A stretch of 24,228 bases of DNA from CAYOXX01 sp964408025 (GCA_964408025.1 CAYOXX010000041.1:1-24228); one strand, 5' to 3'; numbered from the stretch's first letter, positions 8,300 through 15,405 are shown. Notes: generated from the letters alone by a model not told the origin. Numbers and translations: made by a program.

Positions 8300-8328
8300 T
8301 TGTCAAAAAGCTTGAAGGGAGGTACAAT
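8300..8328 (+). promoter_or_regulatory. Sigma-70-type promoter of the island gene
   Basis: TTGTCA (8300-8305), a 17-base spacer and TACAAT (8323-8328) closely match the consensus. Transcription would start near 8335, giving a short leader. The 160 bases upstream are extremely AT-rich and contain a 12-base palindrome, ATATTATAATAT, at 8255-8266. Confidence 0.6.
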
Positions 8329-8349
8329 ACCTTTGCTTTCTGATAAGAG

Positions 8350-9718
8350 GTGGCCGATGTGGATATGAGGCAAAGGCTTATAGATATCCAAAGAATTCTT
8401 AAGGACGCTACTTTGAGAAAATCGATCGAGGCAATTATTTATAGTGAAGCGGAATTCTTAAGAAATATGTCAATGAGAATCGATACGCGTGGACTTGCAG
8501 AACTAGCGAGAGAAGCTGAGATTTTTAGAAGTACCTCCGAATACGCCTTCCGATATGGNNNNNNNNNNACATATTAATAAGTCACTTCATACAATTATCA
8601 ATTCTGAAACATTACATACAAAAGTATTTGGGAATGCTTTAAATAAAATTTTAACGGATCAACACAATTTTTTAAATAAACTAAAGCCCTCAATTGAATA
8701 TTTTATTGAAACTGAAAAATCAATTAGAGAACAATACTTGAATTTAACTAATAGTCTAGACGTAGCAGAACGTCTAAAAAAAGATTTTCCTGGACTTTCT
8801 GAGTTATTTCCTAAAATCTATCCTAGATGGGAATACAGCATTTCAGAATTGCATAAACAAATGGTTGAATTAGAATTCCCAAAAAAACGACCTGATATAT
8901 ATCAAAGACTCCTTCATTCATCAAGTACTTTTACTGATTATACCTGTTATATTACTAAGAATCTAAAAAGTATAAAAGATGAAAAATCTAAGCGAGCTAT
9001 TAAAATAGGCATATTGCTGACTAATGATCAGTTTTTAGAAGCAAGCGAGATTCTCTTCTACTCACTAGAGTTACCTTCCGACAATCAAGTACTTACTCCA
9101 CAAAAAACGCAAAATCTTTACACACTCCAACAAAGCGAACTGTATAAACTTGATCACTTGCCTGATGATGAAGAACTGGAAGATGGAGATATATTATACG
9201 GTATAACACCTTTAACTCAAAATGCAAACTTAACTTACGAAATGCTTCATCTGATTGCAGATTGCAACAACGCCATAATTGATGCAGAAAAAGAAAAGAT
9301 ATTCGCGACAACAACTACAACTCTCGAAGTGACAAACGAATTACATAGACTCGTACCCATTAATAAAAGAACATTTGCCGAGTTCATCGATGGGCTTTTC
9401 TCCTTATTCTATGAAGGTGCAGGTTCGGATAATCTTCGATTTTTAAACGACAACATAATTAATATTGGTAAAGATAAATGTAATTTAATTTGGTGTATAA
9501 AAACCCTGAGGAACAAATGGCTCAGACATGATCCTGAGCACGGTTCAAATAAAGATATTCAAAAATCTCGAAAAACACTTAGATGGGCATTAGATTGGAT
9601 GGGATTTACACATAGACCCAGAACTAAAGAAGAATTCTTAACTGCTCATCGAAAGTTATTGAACGAATCTATTAGATTTCTTAGAGAACTTATAAAAAAA
9701 ATAGATAACGAACAATAG
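8350..9718 (+). CDS. Putative HEPN-domain RNase/defence protein, interrupted by an assembly gap
   Basis: Two reading frames flank ten N and almost certainly belong to one gene: about 69 codons before the gap and 383 after it, ending at TAG 9716-9718. The frames differ because the gap length is a placeholder. The protein is largely helical, lysine-rich and soluble. Its C-terminal region contains LRNKWLRHD: R at 9509 and H at 9527 give the R-x5-H motif, with N after R, that is the active site of HEPN ribonucleases found in abortive-infection and toxin systems. It is followed by a helical tail. No MNT-type antitoxin or partner gene is adjacent. The start could be GTG 8350, GTG 8359 (best spaced from AAGAGG) or ATG 8365. 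The HEPN call is motif-based; the rest is unrecognised. Confidence 0.6.
8559..8568. other. Scaffold gap (10 N)
   Basis: A run of exactly ten N lies inside the island gene. The upstream frame hits stops immediately after it, whereas the frame shifted by one continues open for more than 380 codons. The true missing length is unknown. Confidence 0.97.
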
Positions 9719-9884
9719 CCAAATAAATTATTTACAGAGATATGAAATAACCAAAAAAAACAAACCCATTATATTAAAGAAAATTAATTAAATTAAAGAT
9801 ATTATGCACTAAATATCCTGAAAATATAACTCTGACCCATTTGCCTCTAGGCGCAATACAATACTGTAAACTAATTTCTTCCAA

Positions 9885-9893
9885 TGATATAAT
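9885..9893 (+). promoter_or_regulatory. Extended -10 promoter of the small membrane protein gene
   Basis: TGATATAAT is a perfect extended -10 element (TG-N-TATAAT) 48 bases before ATG 9941. The -35 region 17 bases upstream (TGTAAA) is poor, as is usual for this promoter class. It sits at the right edge of the AT-rich island. Confidence 0.5.
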
Positions 9894-9940
9894 GAACGAA
9901 GGTCGCGACTTATCATCCCGGATAGATCGAGATCTTACCA

Positions 9941-10180
9941 ATGCAGGACGACAAGCCTTTGGCGCGCCTGATGTATTACGTGCAGGTGCTCGGTGCGAGC
10001 CTGATGTTGATCGGTGGTGCACTGTTGGTAGTAGTCTGCTGGATAGTGATTCGCTACGGTTCGATCAGGGAAGACAATCCCGGAATCCTGGGTGTTATAG
10101 TTTTCCTGGTCGGCCTGGCGATGTACGTGGCCGGGCGGTTCTACATCAAGAGATACCTGCGCGAAAGGAGGGGGGGGTGA
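9941..10180 (+). CDS. Small two-helix membrane protein of unknown function
   Basis: This 79-residue protein has two hydrophobic helices (about 16-37 and 48-66) separated by a short polar loop, and ends in a basic tail (IKRYLRERRGG). This implies both termini in the cytoplasm. No family is recognised. There is no strong ribosome site before ATG 9941; ATG 9971 is an internal alternative but would cut into the first helix region. The stop overlaps a possible GTG start (GTGA at 10177-10180) directly after AAAGGAGG and a run of seven G. A one-base indel in that run would fuse the downstream 19 codons to this protein. Confidence 0.65.
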   Translation: MQDDKPLARLMYYVQVLGASLMLIGGALLVVVCWIVIRYGSIREDNPGILGVIVFLVGLAMYVAGRFYIKRYLRERRGG

Positions 10181-10236
10181 ACAAAGAACAAGACGAGTCT
10201 GCAGAAGCCACAAATGACAAATGGCGGGATCGTTGA
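10177..10236 (+). CDS. Possible 19-residue ORF coupled to the membrane protein gene
   Basis: GTG 10177 overlaps the upstream stop (GTGA) and is preceded by AAAGGAGG at ideal spacing. It reads a hydrophilic 19-residue peptide rich in Asp, Glu and Lys, ending at TGA 10234-10236. It may be a genuine tiny gene. Alternatively it may be the true C-terminus of the upstream protein, displaced by a length error in the G run at 10171-10177. Confidence 0.25.
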   Translation: MNKEQDESAEATNDKWRDR

Positions 10237-10354
10237 GGGCTGTGTGGAGGTGTGGAGGAAACAGTCCTATTTTTTGAATCGACACAGTTATCGTCCGAGC
10301 AGAGGCTAAACGATTCTAAAGATCTGGACTTACTCCTTTGCGGAAACGGTTCTC

Positions 10355-10888
10355 CTATCCGTCGGTCGTGTCGGCTTCGGCATCATCCTCCTCTGCGGCG
10401 TCGGCGGCGAACGAGAAGTGCATCTGCACGATCACCCAGTTGCCTTCCCTCTTCTCCAGGACTCCCGTCCACCTGGTGTCGATCCAGGCGGTCGGCACGC
10501 CTTGCCACTCGCCGAAGTCGTCGAGTATCGCAGAAAACCAAGCCACGTCGCCGGAGTTGGAAATATTGATCCTCAAGTCTCTCACTTCAAAGCCTGTAGC
10601 TCTGAAATCCTCGTTCATGAAAAACTGCTCAGTTAGCGTCTCGAACGCTTCCCAGCCGATAATGGTGCTGCTTGCATCCGGATGGAAAATGAAGAATTCG
10701 GGATCATGAGCCAGCAGGCTGTAGAGCAGGTCCTGGTCTTTGTTCTCGGCCCAGCCGATAGAACCGTGCACGACTCGCTGAATCTCGGCCGTTTCTGCTT
10801 CGATATCGACTGCCGGTGAGCACGAAAGGCTTGTTAGAGTCGATAGAACAAGAATGGTGATGAAGAGACTGAATACGTTGAATTTCAT
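10355..10888 (-). CDS. Exported NTF2-like (SnoaL/DUF4440-type) protein
   Basis: The protein has 177 residues from ATG 10888, which is preceded by AAGGAAG; an in-frame ATG 17 codons upstream lacks such a site. An N-terminal hydrophobic signal (FSLFITILVLSTLTSL) ends at SCSPA, a weak lipobox, so it may be a lipoprotein or a secreted protein. The mature part fits the NTF2-like fold: a helix (IQRVVHGSIGWAENKDQDLLYSLLAHD), FFIFHPD, a G-W-E-AF..LTEQFF helix, and strands ending DTRWTGVLEKREGNWVIVQMHFS, which match the SnoaL-like pattern. The acidic C-terminal tail is not part of the fold. Function is unknown; such domains are often catalytic or ligand-binding. Confidence 0.75.
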   Translation of the reverse strand: MKFNVFSLFITILVLSTLTSLSCSPAVDIEAETAEIQRVVHGSIGWAENKDQDLLYSLLAHDPEFFIFHPDASSTIIGWEAFETLTEQFFMNEDFRATGFEVRDLRINISNSGDVAWFSAILDDFGEWQGVPTAWIDTRWTGVLEKREGNWVIVQMHFSFAADAAEEDDAEADTTDG

Positions 10889-11277
10889 AATGTCTTCCTT
10901 TCGCTCCATCCAGATCGCTGACGGGATGGTAAATGCCACCGCAAGTTAGCGATAGGCGATGGTTTGTGTAGGTTGTCAGTTTTACATGCACTTCCATGTT
11001 AAAAAGTAACTCCACGGCAAATTCCCAGTCAAGCAACAACCTCAGGTGAAAAGATAGGTCTGGGGATTTTCGTATAATGGAAGCGACACGGGACGCTCCC
11101 GAAAAATGAAAACCGACCTTTCCTCATTCTTTCCAACCGACAAGTAATCTCCTTCAAGGCAATCGAGTAGGATCCGCCCCTTTGCTCGGATAGCTTAGCG
11201 CCAAGGCGCATCAGTCTTGCCAGGGAAATTACCCCATATTTCCCCGACCGAAAAAGTTCTGCCGATTGCTCCCGGTC
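10889..11277. other. Intergenic region between divergent genes
   Basis: There is no convincing gene in this 390-base spacer between the NTF2-like gene (minus strand) and arsR (plus strand). CGTATAAT at 11071-11078 resembles a plus-strand -10 element without a good -35, and a 5-bp hairpin (CGGGA/TCCCG) lies at 11089-11101. Only peptides of 13 codons or fewer follow it. Confidence 0.4.
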
Positions 11278-11313
11278 TTGACTTCCGAGGATTCATACTA
11301 TATAGCTATATAG
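11278..11313 (+). promoter_or_regulatory. arsR promoter with overlapping palindromic operator
   Basis: TTGACT (11278-11283), a 17-base spacer and TATAGC (11301-11306) form a sigma-70 promoter. A perfect 16-base palindrome, CTATATAGCTATATAG (11298-11313), covers the -10 and the expected start point. That is where an ArsR/SmtB repressor would block polymerase. ATG follows at 11316 with no ribosome site, so the transcript is probably leaderless or nearly so. Confidence 0.65.
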
Positions 11314-11315
11314 CT

Positions 11316-11675
11316 ATGAGACTTTCGGTTCAGGTTTTGAAGGCGTTGGCGGACCGCAACCGCGTGCGTATCGTCAAGCTGCTGCAGCACAAGGCGATGT
11401 GCGTCTGCGAGCTGACGGCGGTGCTGGGGATATCGCAGCCGAGCGTCTCGCGCCACCTGCGGGTGCTGCGGGACGCGGGCCTGGTGAGCGACGAGAAAAA
11501 AGGCGTCTGGATCGACTACCGACTTGCGGACGAGGGCGACAATCCGCTCGGGGAAGCGTTGCTGCGGCTGCTGGCGGAGAACCTGGAGGACGACCGGCGG
11601 GTAGTGGAAGACCGCGCGGCTGCCGACCTGGCCGACCGGATCAAGATACTGGGTCACCGCAAGGAGGGATCGTGA
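11316..11675 (+). CDS. arsR: ArsR/SmtB-family metalloid-responsive repressor
   Basis: This 119-residue winged-helix repressor has KALADRNRVRIVKLL at the N-terminus, the recognition helix in QPSVSRHLRVLRDAGLV, and a wing in KKGVWIDYRL. C29-V-C31-E matches the CVC metalloid site in the DNA-binding helix region of ArsR proteins that sense As(III)/Sb(III); a related metal is possible. The start is ATG 11316, since an upstream extension would read through the promoter and operator. It is the first gene of a three-gene operon and probably represses it through the palindrome at 11298-11313. Its stop overlaps the permease GTG (GTGA), and AAGGAGGG at 11661-11668 serves the next gene. Confidence 0.88.
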   Translation: MRLSVQVLKALADRNRVRIVKLLQHKAMCVCELTAVLGISQPSVSRHLRVLRDAGLVSDEKKGVWIDYRLADEGDNPLGEALLRLLAENLEDDRRVVEDRAAADLADRIKILGHRKEGS

Positions 11676-12874
11676 CGGGAATGGCGGCGGTTTTCTCGCG
11701 CAACCGCGGCGAGTTCCTGATCGGGCTGGCGCTGGCCTCCGGCTACGTGGCCGCCGTGGTGTTGCCGATGGAGGTGGCCTCCGGGTTGGGACCTGTCCAC
11801 GGGGGATTCGCCTTGCTGCAGGAGTACGCGCGGGAGCACGTGCTGACCTGCCTCATCCCCGCCCTGGCGATCGCCGGGGCCATCGCCGCGCTGCTGTCGA
11901 AGGGGGCGGTGGTGCGCACATTCGGCGCCGACGCCCCGCTGTTGCTGGCCTACGGCGTAGCCGCGGCCTCGGGCTCGATACTGGCCGTCTGCTCCTGCAC
12001 GGTGCTGCCGCTCTTTGCCGGCATCTACAAGCGCGGCGCCGGCATCGGCCCGGCGACGGCGTTCCTCTACTCGGGGCCAGCGATCAACATCCTGGCGATC
12101 ACGCTCACGGCGCGGGTGCTGGGACCTGAGCTGGGAATCGCCAGGGCCGTCGGCGCGGTGGCCCTCGCAATAATCATCGGTGCGCTGATGGCCCTTACCT
12201 TCCGCGGGAAAGAATCGGCGGGGACCAGCGGCGCCGAGCTGGCGCAAGGACTCGATGTCGAGACCGTGTCGCTGCGCCGCGCCGCCCTGCTGATCGGGAT
12301 GATGGTCGTGGGGCTGATCCTCCTCACCTGGCAGCCTGCTGACGGCGGCCTGGCGGGGACGATCCATGCATATAAGTGGCCGCTGTCGGCGCTGAGCTGG
12401 GTGGCTGTAGCCGCACTGGCAGCTCGCTGGCTGAGTCCTGACCTGCTGAGCGGCTGGTGGGGCGAGAGCTGGAACCTGACGAAGCAAATCCTGCCGCTGC
12501 TGGCGGCCGGAGTGCTGGTGGCCGGCTTCCTGCTCGGCCGGCCCGAAGGCGGCGGGGGTTTGATCCCCCCGAGCTGGATCGCCGACCTTGTGGGAGGCAA
12601 CTCGGCGCCGGCCAACATCACGGCGGCTGTCGCCGGGGCGCTGATGTACTTCGCCACGCTGACGGAGGTGCCTATCCTGCAGGGCCTGATCGGCAGCGGC
12701 ATGGGTTCGGGGCCGGCGCTGGCGCTGTTGCTGGCCGGGCCGGCGCTGAGCCTGCCGAACATGCTGGTGATCCGCTCCGTGCTCGGCACACGCCGTACGG
12801 CCGTGTACATCGTTTACATCGTGGTCCTTTCCGCCGCCGCGGGTCTGCTCTTCGGCGCCCTGGCGGGAAGCTGA
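11672..12874 (+). CDS. ArsP-like permease (PF03773-type)
   Basis: This integral membrane protein of 400 residues has about ten hydrophobic helices and a central charged loop near residue 190. The conserved motif CSCTVLPLFAGIYKRGAGIG followed by YSGPAINILAI identifies the DUF318/ArsP permease family, whose members export organoarsenicals or metal ions; the paired cysteines are likely substrate ligands. A second half-repeat carries ATLTEVPI and GPALSLPNMLVI. GTG 11672 overlaps the arsR stop and has AAGGAGG four bases upstream; ATG 11681 is the alternative. The neighbouring ArsR sensor and CxxC redox protein support a metalloid or metal efflux role. The exact substrate is inference. Confidence 0.87.
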   Translation: MTGMAAVFSRNRGEFLIGLALASGYVAAVVLPMEVASGLGPVHGGFALLQEYAREHVLTCLIPALAIAGAIAALLSKGAVVRTFGADAPLLLAYGVAAASGSILAVCSCTVLPLFAGIYKRGAGIGPATAFLYSGPAINILAITLTARVLGPELGIARAVGAVALAIIIGALMALTFRGKESAGTSGAELAQGLDVETVSLRRAALLIGMMVVGLILLTWQPADGGLAGTIHAYKWPLSALSWVAVAALAARWLSPDLLSGWWGESWNLTKQILPLLAAGVLVAGFLLGRPEGGGGLIPPSWIADLVGGNSAPANITAAVAGALMYFATLTEVPILQGLIGSGMGSGPALALLLAGPALSLPNMLVIRSVLGTRRTAVYIVYIVVLSAAAGLLFGALAGS

Positions 12875-12888
12875 CAGGAGAAGAGAAA

Positions 12889-13140
12889 ATGATGGTGGAA
12901 GTATTCGGGCCCGGTTGCGCCCGCTGCGAGCAGACGCTCAAGTTAGTGCAGGACGCTATCCGCGAGACGAGCCGCGACGATGTCGGCGTCAACAAGATCA
13001 CCGACCCGGCGATGATCTCCAACCGTGGGGTGATGATGACGCCGGCCGTGATGGTCGACGGCGTGATGCGTTGCCAGGGGCGGATCCCGAAGGCAGACGA
13101 GGTCCGCTCGTGGCTTGCCGATCCGCAGCCTCAATCCTAG
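12889..13140 (+). CDS. Small thioredoxin-like redox-active disulfide protein
   Basis: This 83-residue thioredoxin-fold protein starts MMVEVFGPGCARCEQ, with the active pair C10-A-R-C13. It has the cis-proline MMTPAVMVDGV motif and a terminal GRIPKADEVRSWL helix. It matches the family of small CxxC proteins repeatedly found beside ArsP/DUF318 permeases. It probably reduces or hands over the permease substrate, or keeps the permease cysteines reduced. It starts 14 bases after the permease stop, with AGGAGAAGAG as ribosome site. Its TAG stop lies within the first bases of a repeat element (13137 on). Confidence 0.85.
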   Translation: MMVEVFGPGCARCEQTLKLVQDAIRETSRDDVGVNKITDPAMISNRGVMMTPAVMVDGVMRCQGRIPKADEVRSWLADPQPQS

Positions 13141-13396
13141 CCCGCACATTGCACAAGATTCAGCCGTCCGGCGGACACTTTTCCCCGAATTTCTTTGTTG
13201 CGGCCGATTTTGGACCCTTGACGTGGCGCTAACCACGCCTGCGGGTCCAAAACCGCCCCCGCCTCGACCTTCGAGAAAATCGGCTCGCCGGTGACAATAT
13301 GTAACCTCTTTATCCTGTGGAGAGAGCGCCGGAAAGATCAACATCTCAATCACTTAACACCAGAGCCGGCCAAACCTTGTGCAATATGCGGGCTAG
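13137..13396 (-). repeat. Copy A of a ~255-bp intergenic repeat with terminal inverted repeats
   Basis: The ends are inverted repeats that match at 20 of 21 positions (13137-13157 against 13376-13396; the right end reads CTTGTGCAATATGCGGGCTA). Read on the minus strand, the whole unit aligns collinearly with 20350-20599. Hand-aligned blocks match 29/33 (13138-13170), 24/27 (13220-13246) and 39/45 (13252-13296). It contains no ORF of note. A 10-bp perfect stem (TTTTGGACCC 13208-13217 with GGGTCCAAAA 13243-13252) encloses a 5-bp CGTGG/CCACG stem. The layout suits a MITE-like non-autonomous element or a structured intergenic repeat. Confidence 0.8.
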
Positions 13397-13750
13397 CCCG
13401 CGTGGATGGGAATCCGTCCGCCTCGAGAGGTGGCCGGATCATGGGGCCCGACGGCCGCCGCCATCTTGCGCGAGGGGGGGGAGGGGGGAGCAGACCCCGG
13501 ATTAGACACTCCGCCTCGGAATGCGGTCGGCCAGCATAGCCAGCACGAGCAGCGTTATCAGGGCGAGCGTCATCGCAGCCTCCCGCACGAGATCGGTTAG
13601 TTCTCCAACCGGAATCGGAGCAAAACCGCTGCCAAAGATCGCTTACGCAGTAAAGCCCTCTAAATAAAGGGATTACTAAACCACTTCGGTGTCCCCTCTA
13701 TTGGCCGTTGTAGCAAATTGTTGACAGAATGTTGCCCGTGCGGCCCGCGC
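13397..13750. other. Intergenic region after repeat copy A
   Basis: It contains a purine run of eight G, A and six G (13474-13488), a possible 23-codon minus-strand ORF (13502-13573), and no other supported gene. TTGACA occurs at 13721-13726 but has no -10 at a proper distance. Confidence 0.4.
13502..13573 (-). CDS. Possible 23-residue single-helix membrane peptide
   Basis: ATG at 13573 (minus strand) reads MTLALITLLVLAMLADRIPRRSV and stops at TAA. GGGAGG lies six bases upstream of the ATG. The peptide is one hydrophobic helix with a basic tail, a layout shared by small regulatory membrane peptides and type I toxins. No homologue is recognised, and an ORF this short can occur by chance. Confidence 0.25.
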   Translation of the reverse strand: MTLALITLLVLAMLADRIPRRSV

Positions 13751-13778
13751 TTGCCGAGGGATGCGCCGGTGCTATACT
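13751..13778 (+). promoter_or_regulatory. Sigma-70-type promoter of the TIM-barrel gene
   Basis: TTGCCG (13751-13756), a 16-base spacer and TATACT (13773-13778) lie just before GGGAGGG and ATG 13801. The expected leader is about 15 bases. Confidence 0.55.
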
Positions 13779-13800
13779 TGCTCCCTGCGGGAGGGCGATC

Positions 13801-14655
13801 ATGCTCATAGGAGTTTCTACACACATCCACGTGCGCAGCCCCCTCGACGAGCGCCTGCTGCGGCGGCTGAAGGATGCCGGCTTCGAGACAGTGGAGCTCT
13901 ACGCAAACCCACCGCACTGGCCGGACTACGACCGCGCCGCCAGCCGTCGGGAAATCGCGCAGATCTGCCTCGACATCGATCTGCCGATCAACTCGGTGCA
14001 CTCGCCCTTCTTTCGCAGCCTGGACGAGGCGCGGGCCGGGCGCTGGCTCTCGCTGAGCGGCCGCGACCCCGCCACGCGGCGCGAGAGCGTAAGCAGGATC
14101 ATCGAGAGCATGGCCATCGCAGAGTACGCGCCGGTGGGCTGCTCGGTGGTGCATCTGGGAGCGACGGGCGAGGCGGAGGACGCCGGCACCTTCGAGCGAC
14201 TCCACTACAGCCTCGAGGAGCTGCTGCCTGCGGCCCGCGAGCTGGGCGTGCCGGTGGCCCTGGAGAACATCACCAACGACTTCAGCCGTGGCCACCGGAT
14301 TGCGGATTTCCTGGCGGAGAGCGGACTCGAAGGCCTCGGCTGCTGCTACGATTGCGGCCATGCGGCCATCTACGGGCGCACCGTAGAGGAGCTCGAGGAG
14401 ATGGCGCCGCGCCTGCTCAGCACCCACATCCACGACACCACCGACGGCCTGGACAACCACCTGATGCCGTTCGCCGGCGAGATAGACTGGCCGGCCCTCA
14501 CCGCCGCCCTCGCGGCGACCGGCTACGACGGCGCGCTGGTGATCGAGACCAAGGACGACGACAGCGAGCTGGCGACGATTACCAAGTCGGCAGAGGCGGC
14601 GCGGCGGCTGCGCGGGATGATCGAGCGGGCGGGCGAGAGGCGGGAAGAGGATTAG
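13801..14655 (+). CDS. TIM-barrel sugar-phosphate isomerase/epimerase-family protein
   Basis: This 284-residue xylose-isomerase-like TIM barrel (AP_endonuc_2 family) opens with LIGVSTHIH and GFETVELYA. Metal-site candidates are the Glu in VALENI, the Asp/His in CCYDCGHAAIYG, the HIHD motif and the Glu in LVIETK. These are spaced as in enzymes that isomerise or epimerise sugars and as in endonuclease IV. The shortness and HIHDTTDG suit the isomerase side; the substrate is unknown. ATG 13801 is chosen over an in-frame ATG 24 codons upstream because GGGAGGG and a promoter immediately precede it. It is a single gene, convergent with the outer-membrane barrel gene. Confidence 0.82.
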   Translation: MLIGVSTHIHVRSPLDERLLRRLKDAGFETVELYANPPHWPDYDRAASRREIAQICLDIDLPINSVHSPFFRSLDEARAGRWLSLSGRDPATRRESVSRIIESMAIAEYAPVGCSVVHLGATGEAEDAGTFERLHYSLEELLPAARELGVPVALENITNDFSRGHRIADFLAESGLEGLGCCYDCGHAAIYGRTVEELEEMAPRLLSTHIHDTTDGLDNHLMPFAGEIDWPALTAALAATGYDGALVIETKDDDSELATITKSAEAARRLRGMIERAGERREED

Positions 14656-14687
14656 CAGCAGTGAGCTCAGGGCAGGAGAAGCAATAA

Positions 14688-14710
14688 GGGCGCCCTGCAC
14701 AAGGACGCCC
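14688..14710. terminator. REP-like hairpin between convergent genes
   Basis: GGGCGCCCT (14688-14696), a five-base loop and AGGACGCCC (14702-14710) form a 9-bp stem with one mismatch, followed by CTAC. It lies between two convergent stops. Its form (GGGCG...CGCCCCTAC) is like palindromic repeats seen in many GC-rich genomes. It could end transcription on both strands. Only one copy is seen in this window. Confidence 0.45.
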
Positions 14711-14745
14711 CTACAGGCACTCCTCGAGACGAGAGGTCTTGCCGA

Positions 14746-15405
14746 TCAGGGGATCGTGACGTTGAGGCCGAAGGTGACCATGATCGGGTTGTCGATCGCC
14801 TCGGTGTTGAGCGCGTGGTAACTCACCTGCCCGGCGAACCCGATGATCTGGTTGATGGCCACGTTGACGCCGCCCCCGGCGTGCCAGCCGGAGATGTACT
14901 TCTGGTCCTGCAGGCTGGTTATGTCGTAGAGGGCGGGAAATCCTATCGGGGCGTAGTCGAAGGTATAGGTGAAGCGCACCTGGTAGATGCCGACGCCGCC
15001 GATGACGTACGGTTCGAAAGCGCCGCCGCCGAACTTGAGCGCCAGGCCCGCGGTGCCGAAGTTGATGCGGTAGCGGGGCTCCTGCGGGTCGACCACCTCG
15101 TAGAGCGTCAGGAAATCCTCCCAGAAGAGCGCGAACTCCTCGGTGATCGGTATCGGCTCGGTGCCGCCATTGAAATTGGCCGTGCCGCCGCCAACACTGA
15201 GGTGGATGCCCGACATCAGCCTGACCATCATGCCTATCTCGAACGAGGCCCCGTTCTGGAACGTCTCCTCGCTGACCAGGAGCGCCCCCACGCGGCCCTG
15301 GAAGGAAAATGGCGAACGGGAGTACTCATCGTCCTCCTGCGCGAGCGCCGGCAGCGCGCCGAAGAGCAGCAGCCCGACTACGGCGGCAACAGTAATATGC
15401 CTCAT
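14746..15405 (-). CDS. Outer-membrane beta-barrel protein
   Basis: The protein has 219 residues from ATG 15405, with GGAGGGG upstream; an in-frame ATG nine codons earlier lacks a site. The signal peptide MRHITVAAVVGLLLFGALPALA^Q is clear. The mature chain is a series of amphipathic strands (FQGRVGALLVS, FEIGMMVRLM, HLSVGGG, YVIGGVGIYQVRFTY, GFAGQVSYHAL) that ends in MVTFGLNVTIP, typical of a small OmpW/OmpA-like eight-stranded barrel. It would sit in the outer membrane; specific function is unknown. It appears to be a single gene. Confidence 0.78.
   Translation of the reverse strand: MRHITVAAVVGLLLFGALPALAQEDDEYSRSPFSFQGRVGALLVSEETFQNGASFEIGMMVRLMSGIHLSVGGGTANFNGGTEPIPITEEFALFWEDFLTLYEVVDPQEPRYRINFGTAGLALKFGGGAFEPYVIGGVGIYQVRFTYTFDYAPIGFPALYDITSLQDQKYISGWHAGGGVNVAINQIIGFAGQVSYHALNTEAIDNPIMVTFGLNVTIP

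Larger units (their letters stand above)
8141..9895. other. AT-rich genomic island
   Basis: Base composition changes abruptly near 8140 and returns near 9895. Counted by hand, bases 8221-8280 contain 9 G/C of 60 and bases 8701-8760 contain 13 of 60, whereas 7921-7980 contain 47 of 60. Codon use in the island gene is correspondingly AT-rich. No integrase, transposase, tRNA or clear flanking direct repeat is visible. It holds a single gene with its own promoter, consistent with horizontal acquisition of a one-gene cassette. A chimeric scaffold join cannot be excluded because of the internal N gap. Confidence 0.8.

Noticed and set aside
8350..9718. Toxin-antitoxin operon in the AT-rich island
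   Set aside because: No small antitoxin or MNT nucleotidyltransferase gene is visible on either side. Only the HEPN-like gene can be supported.
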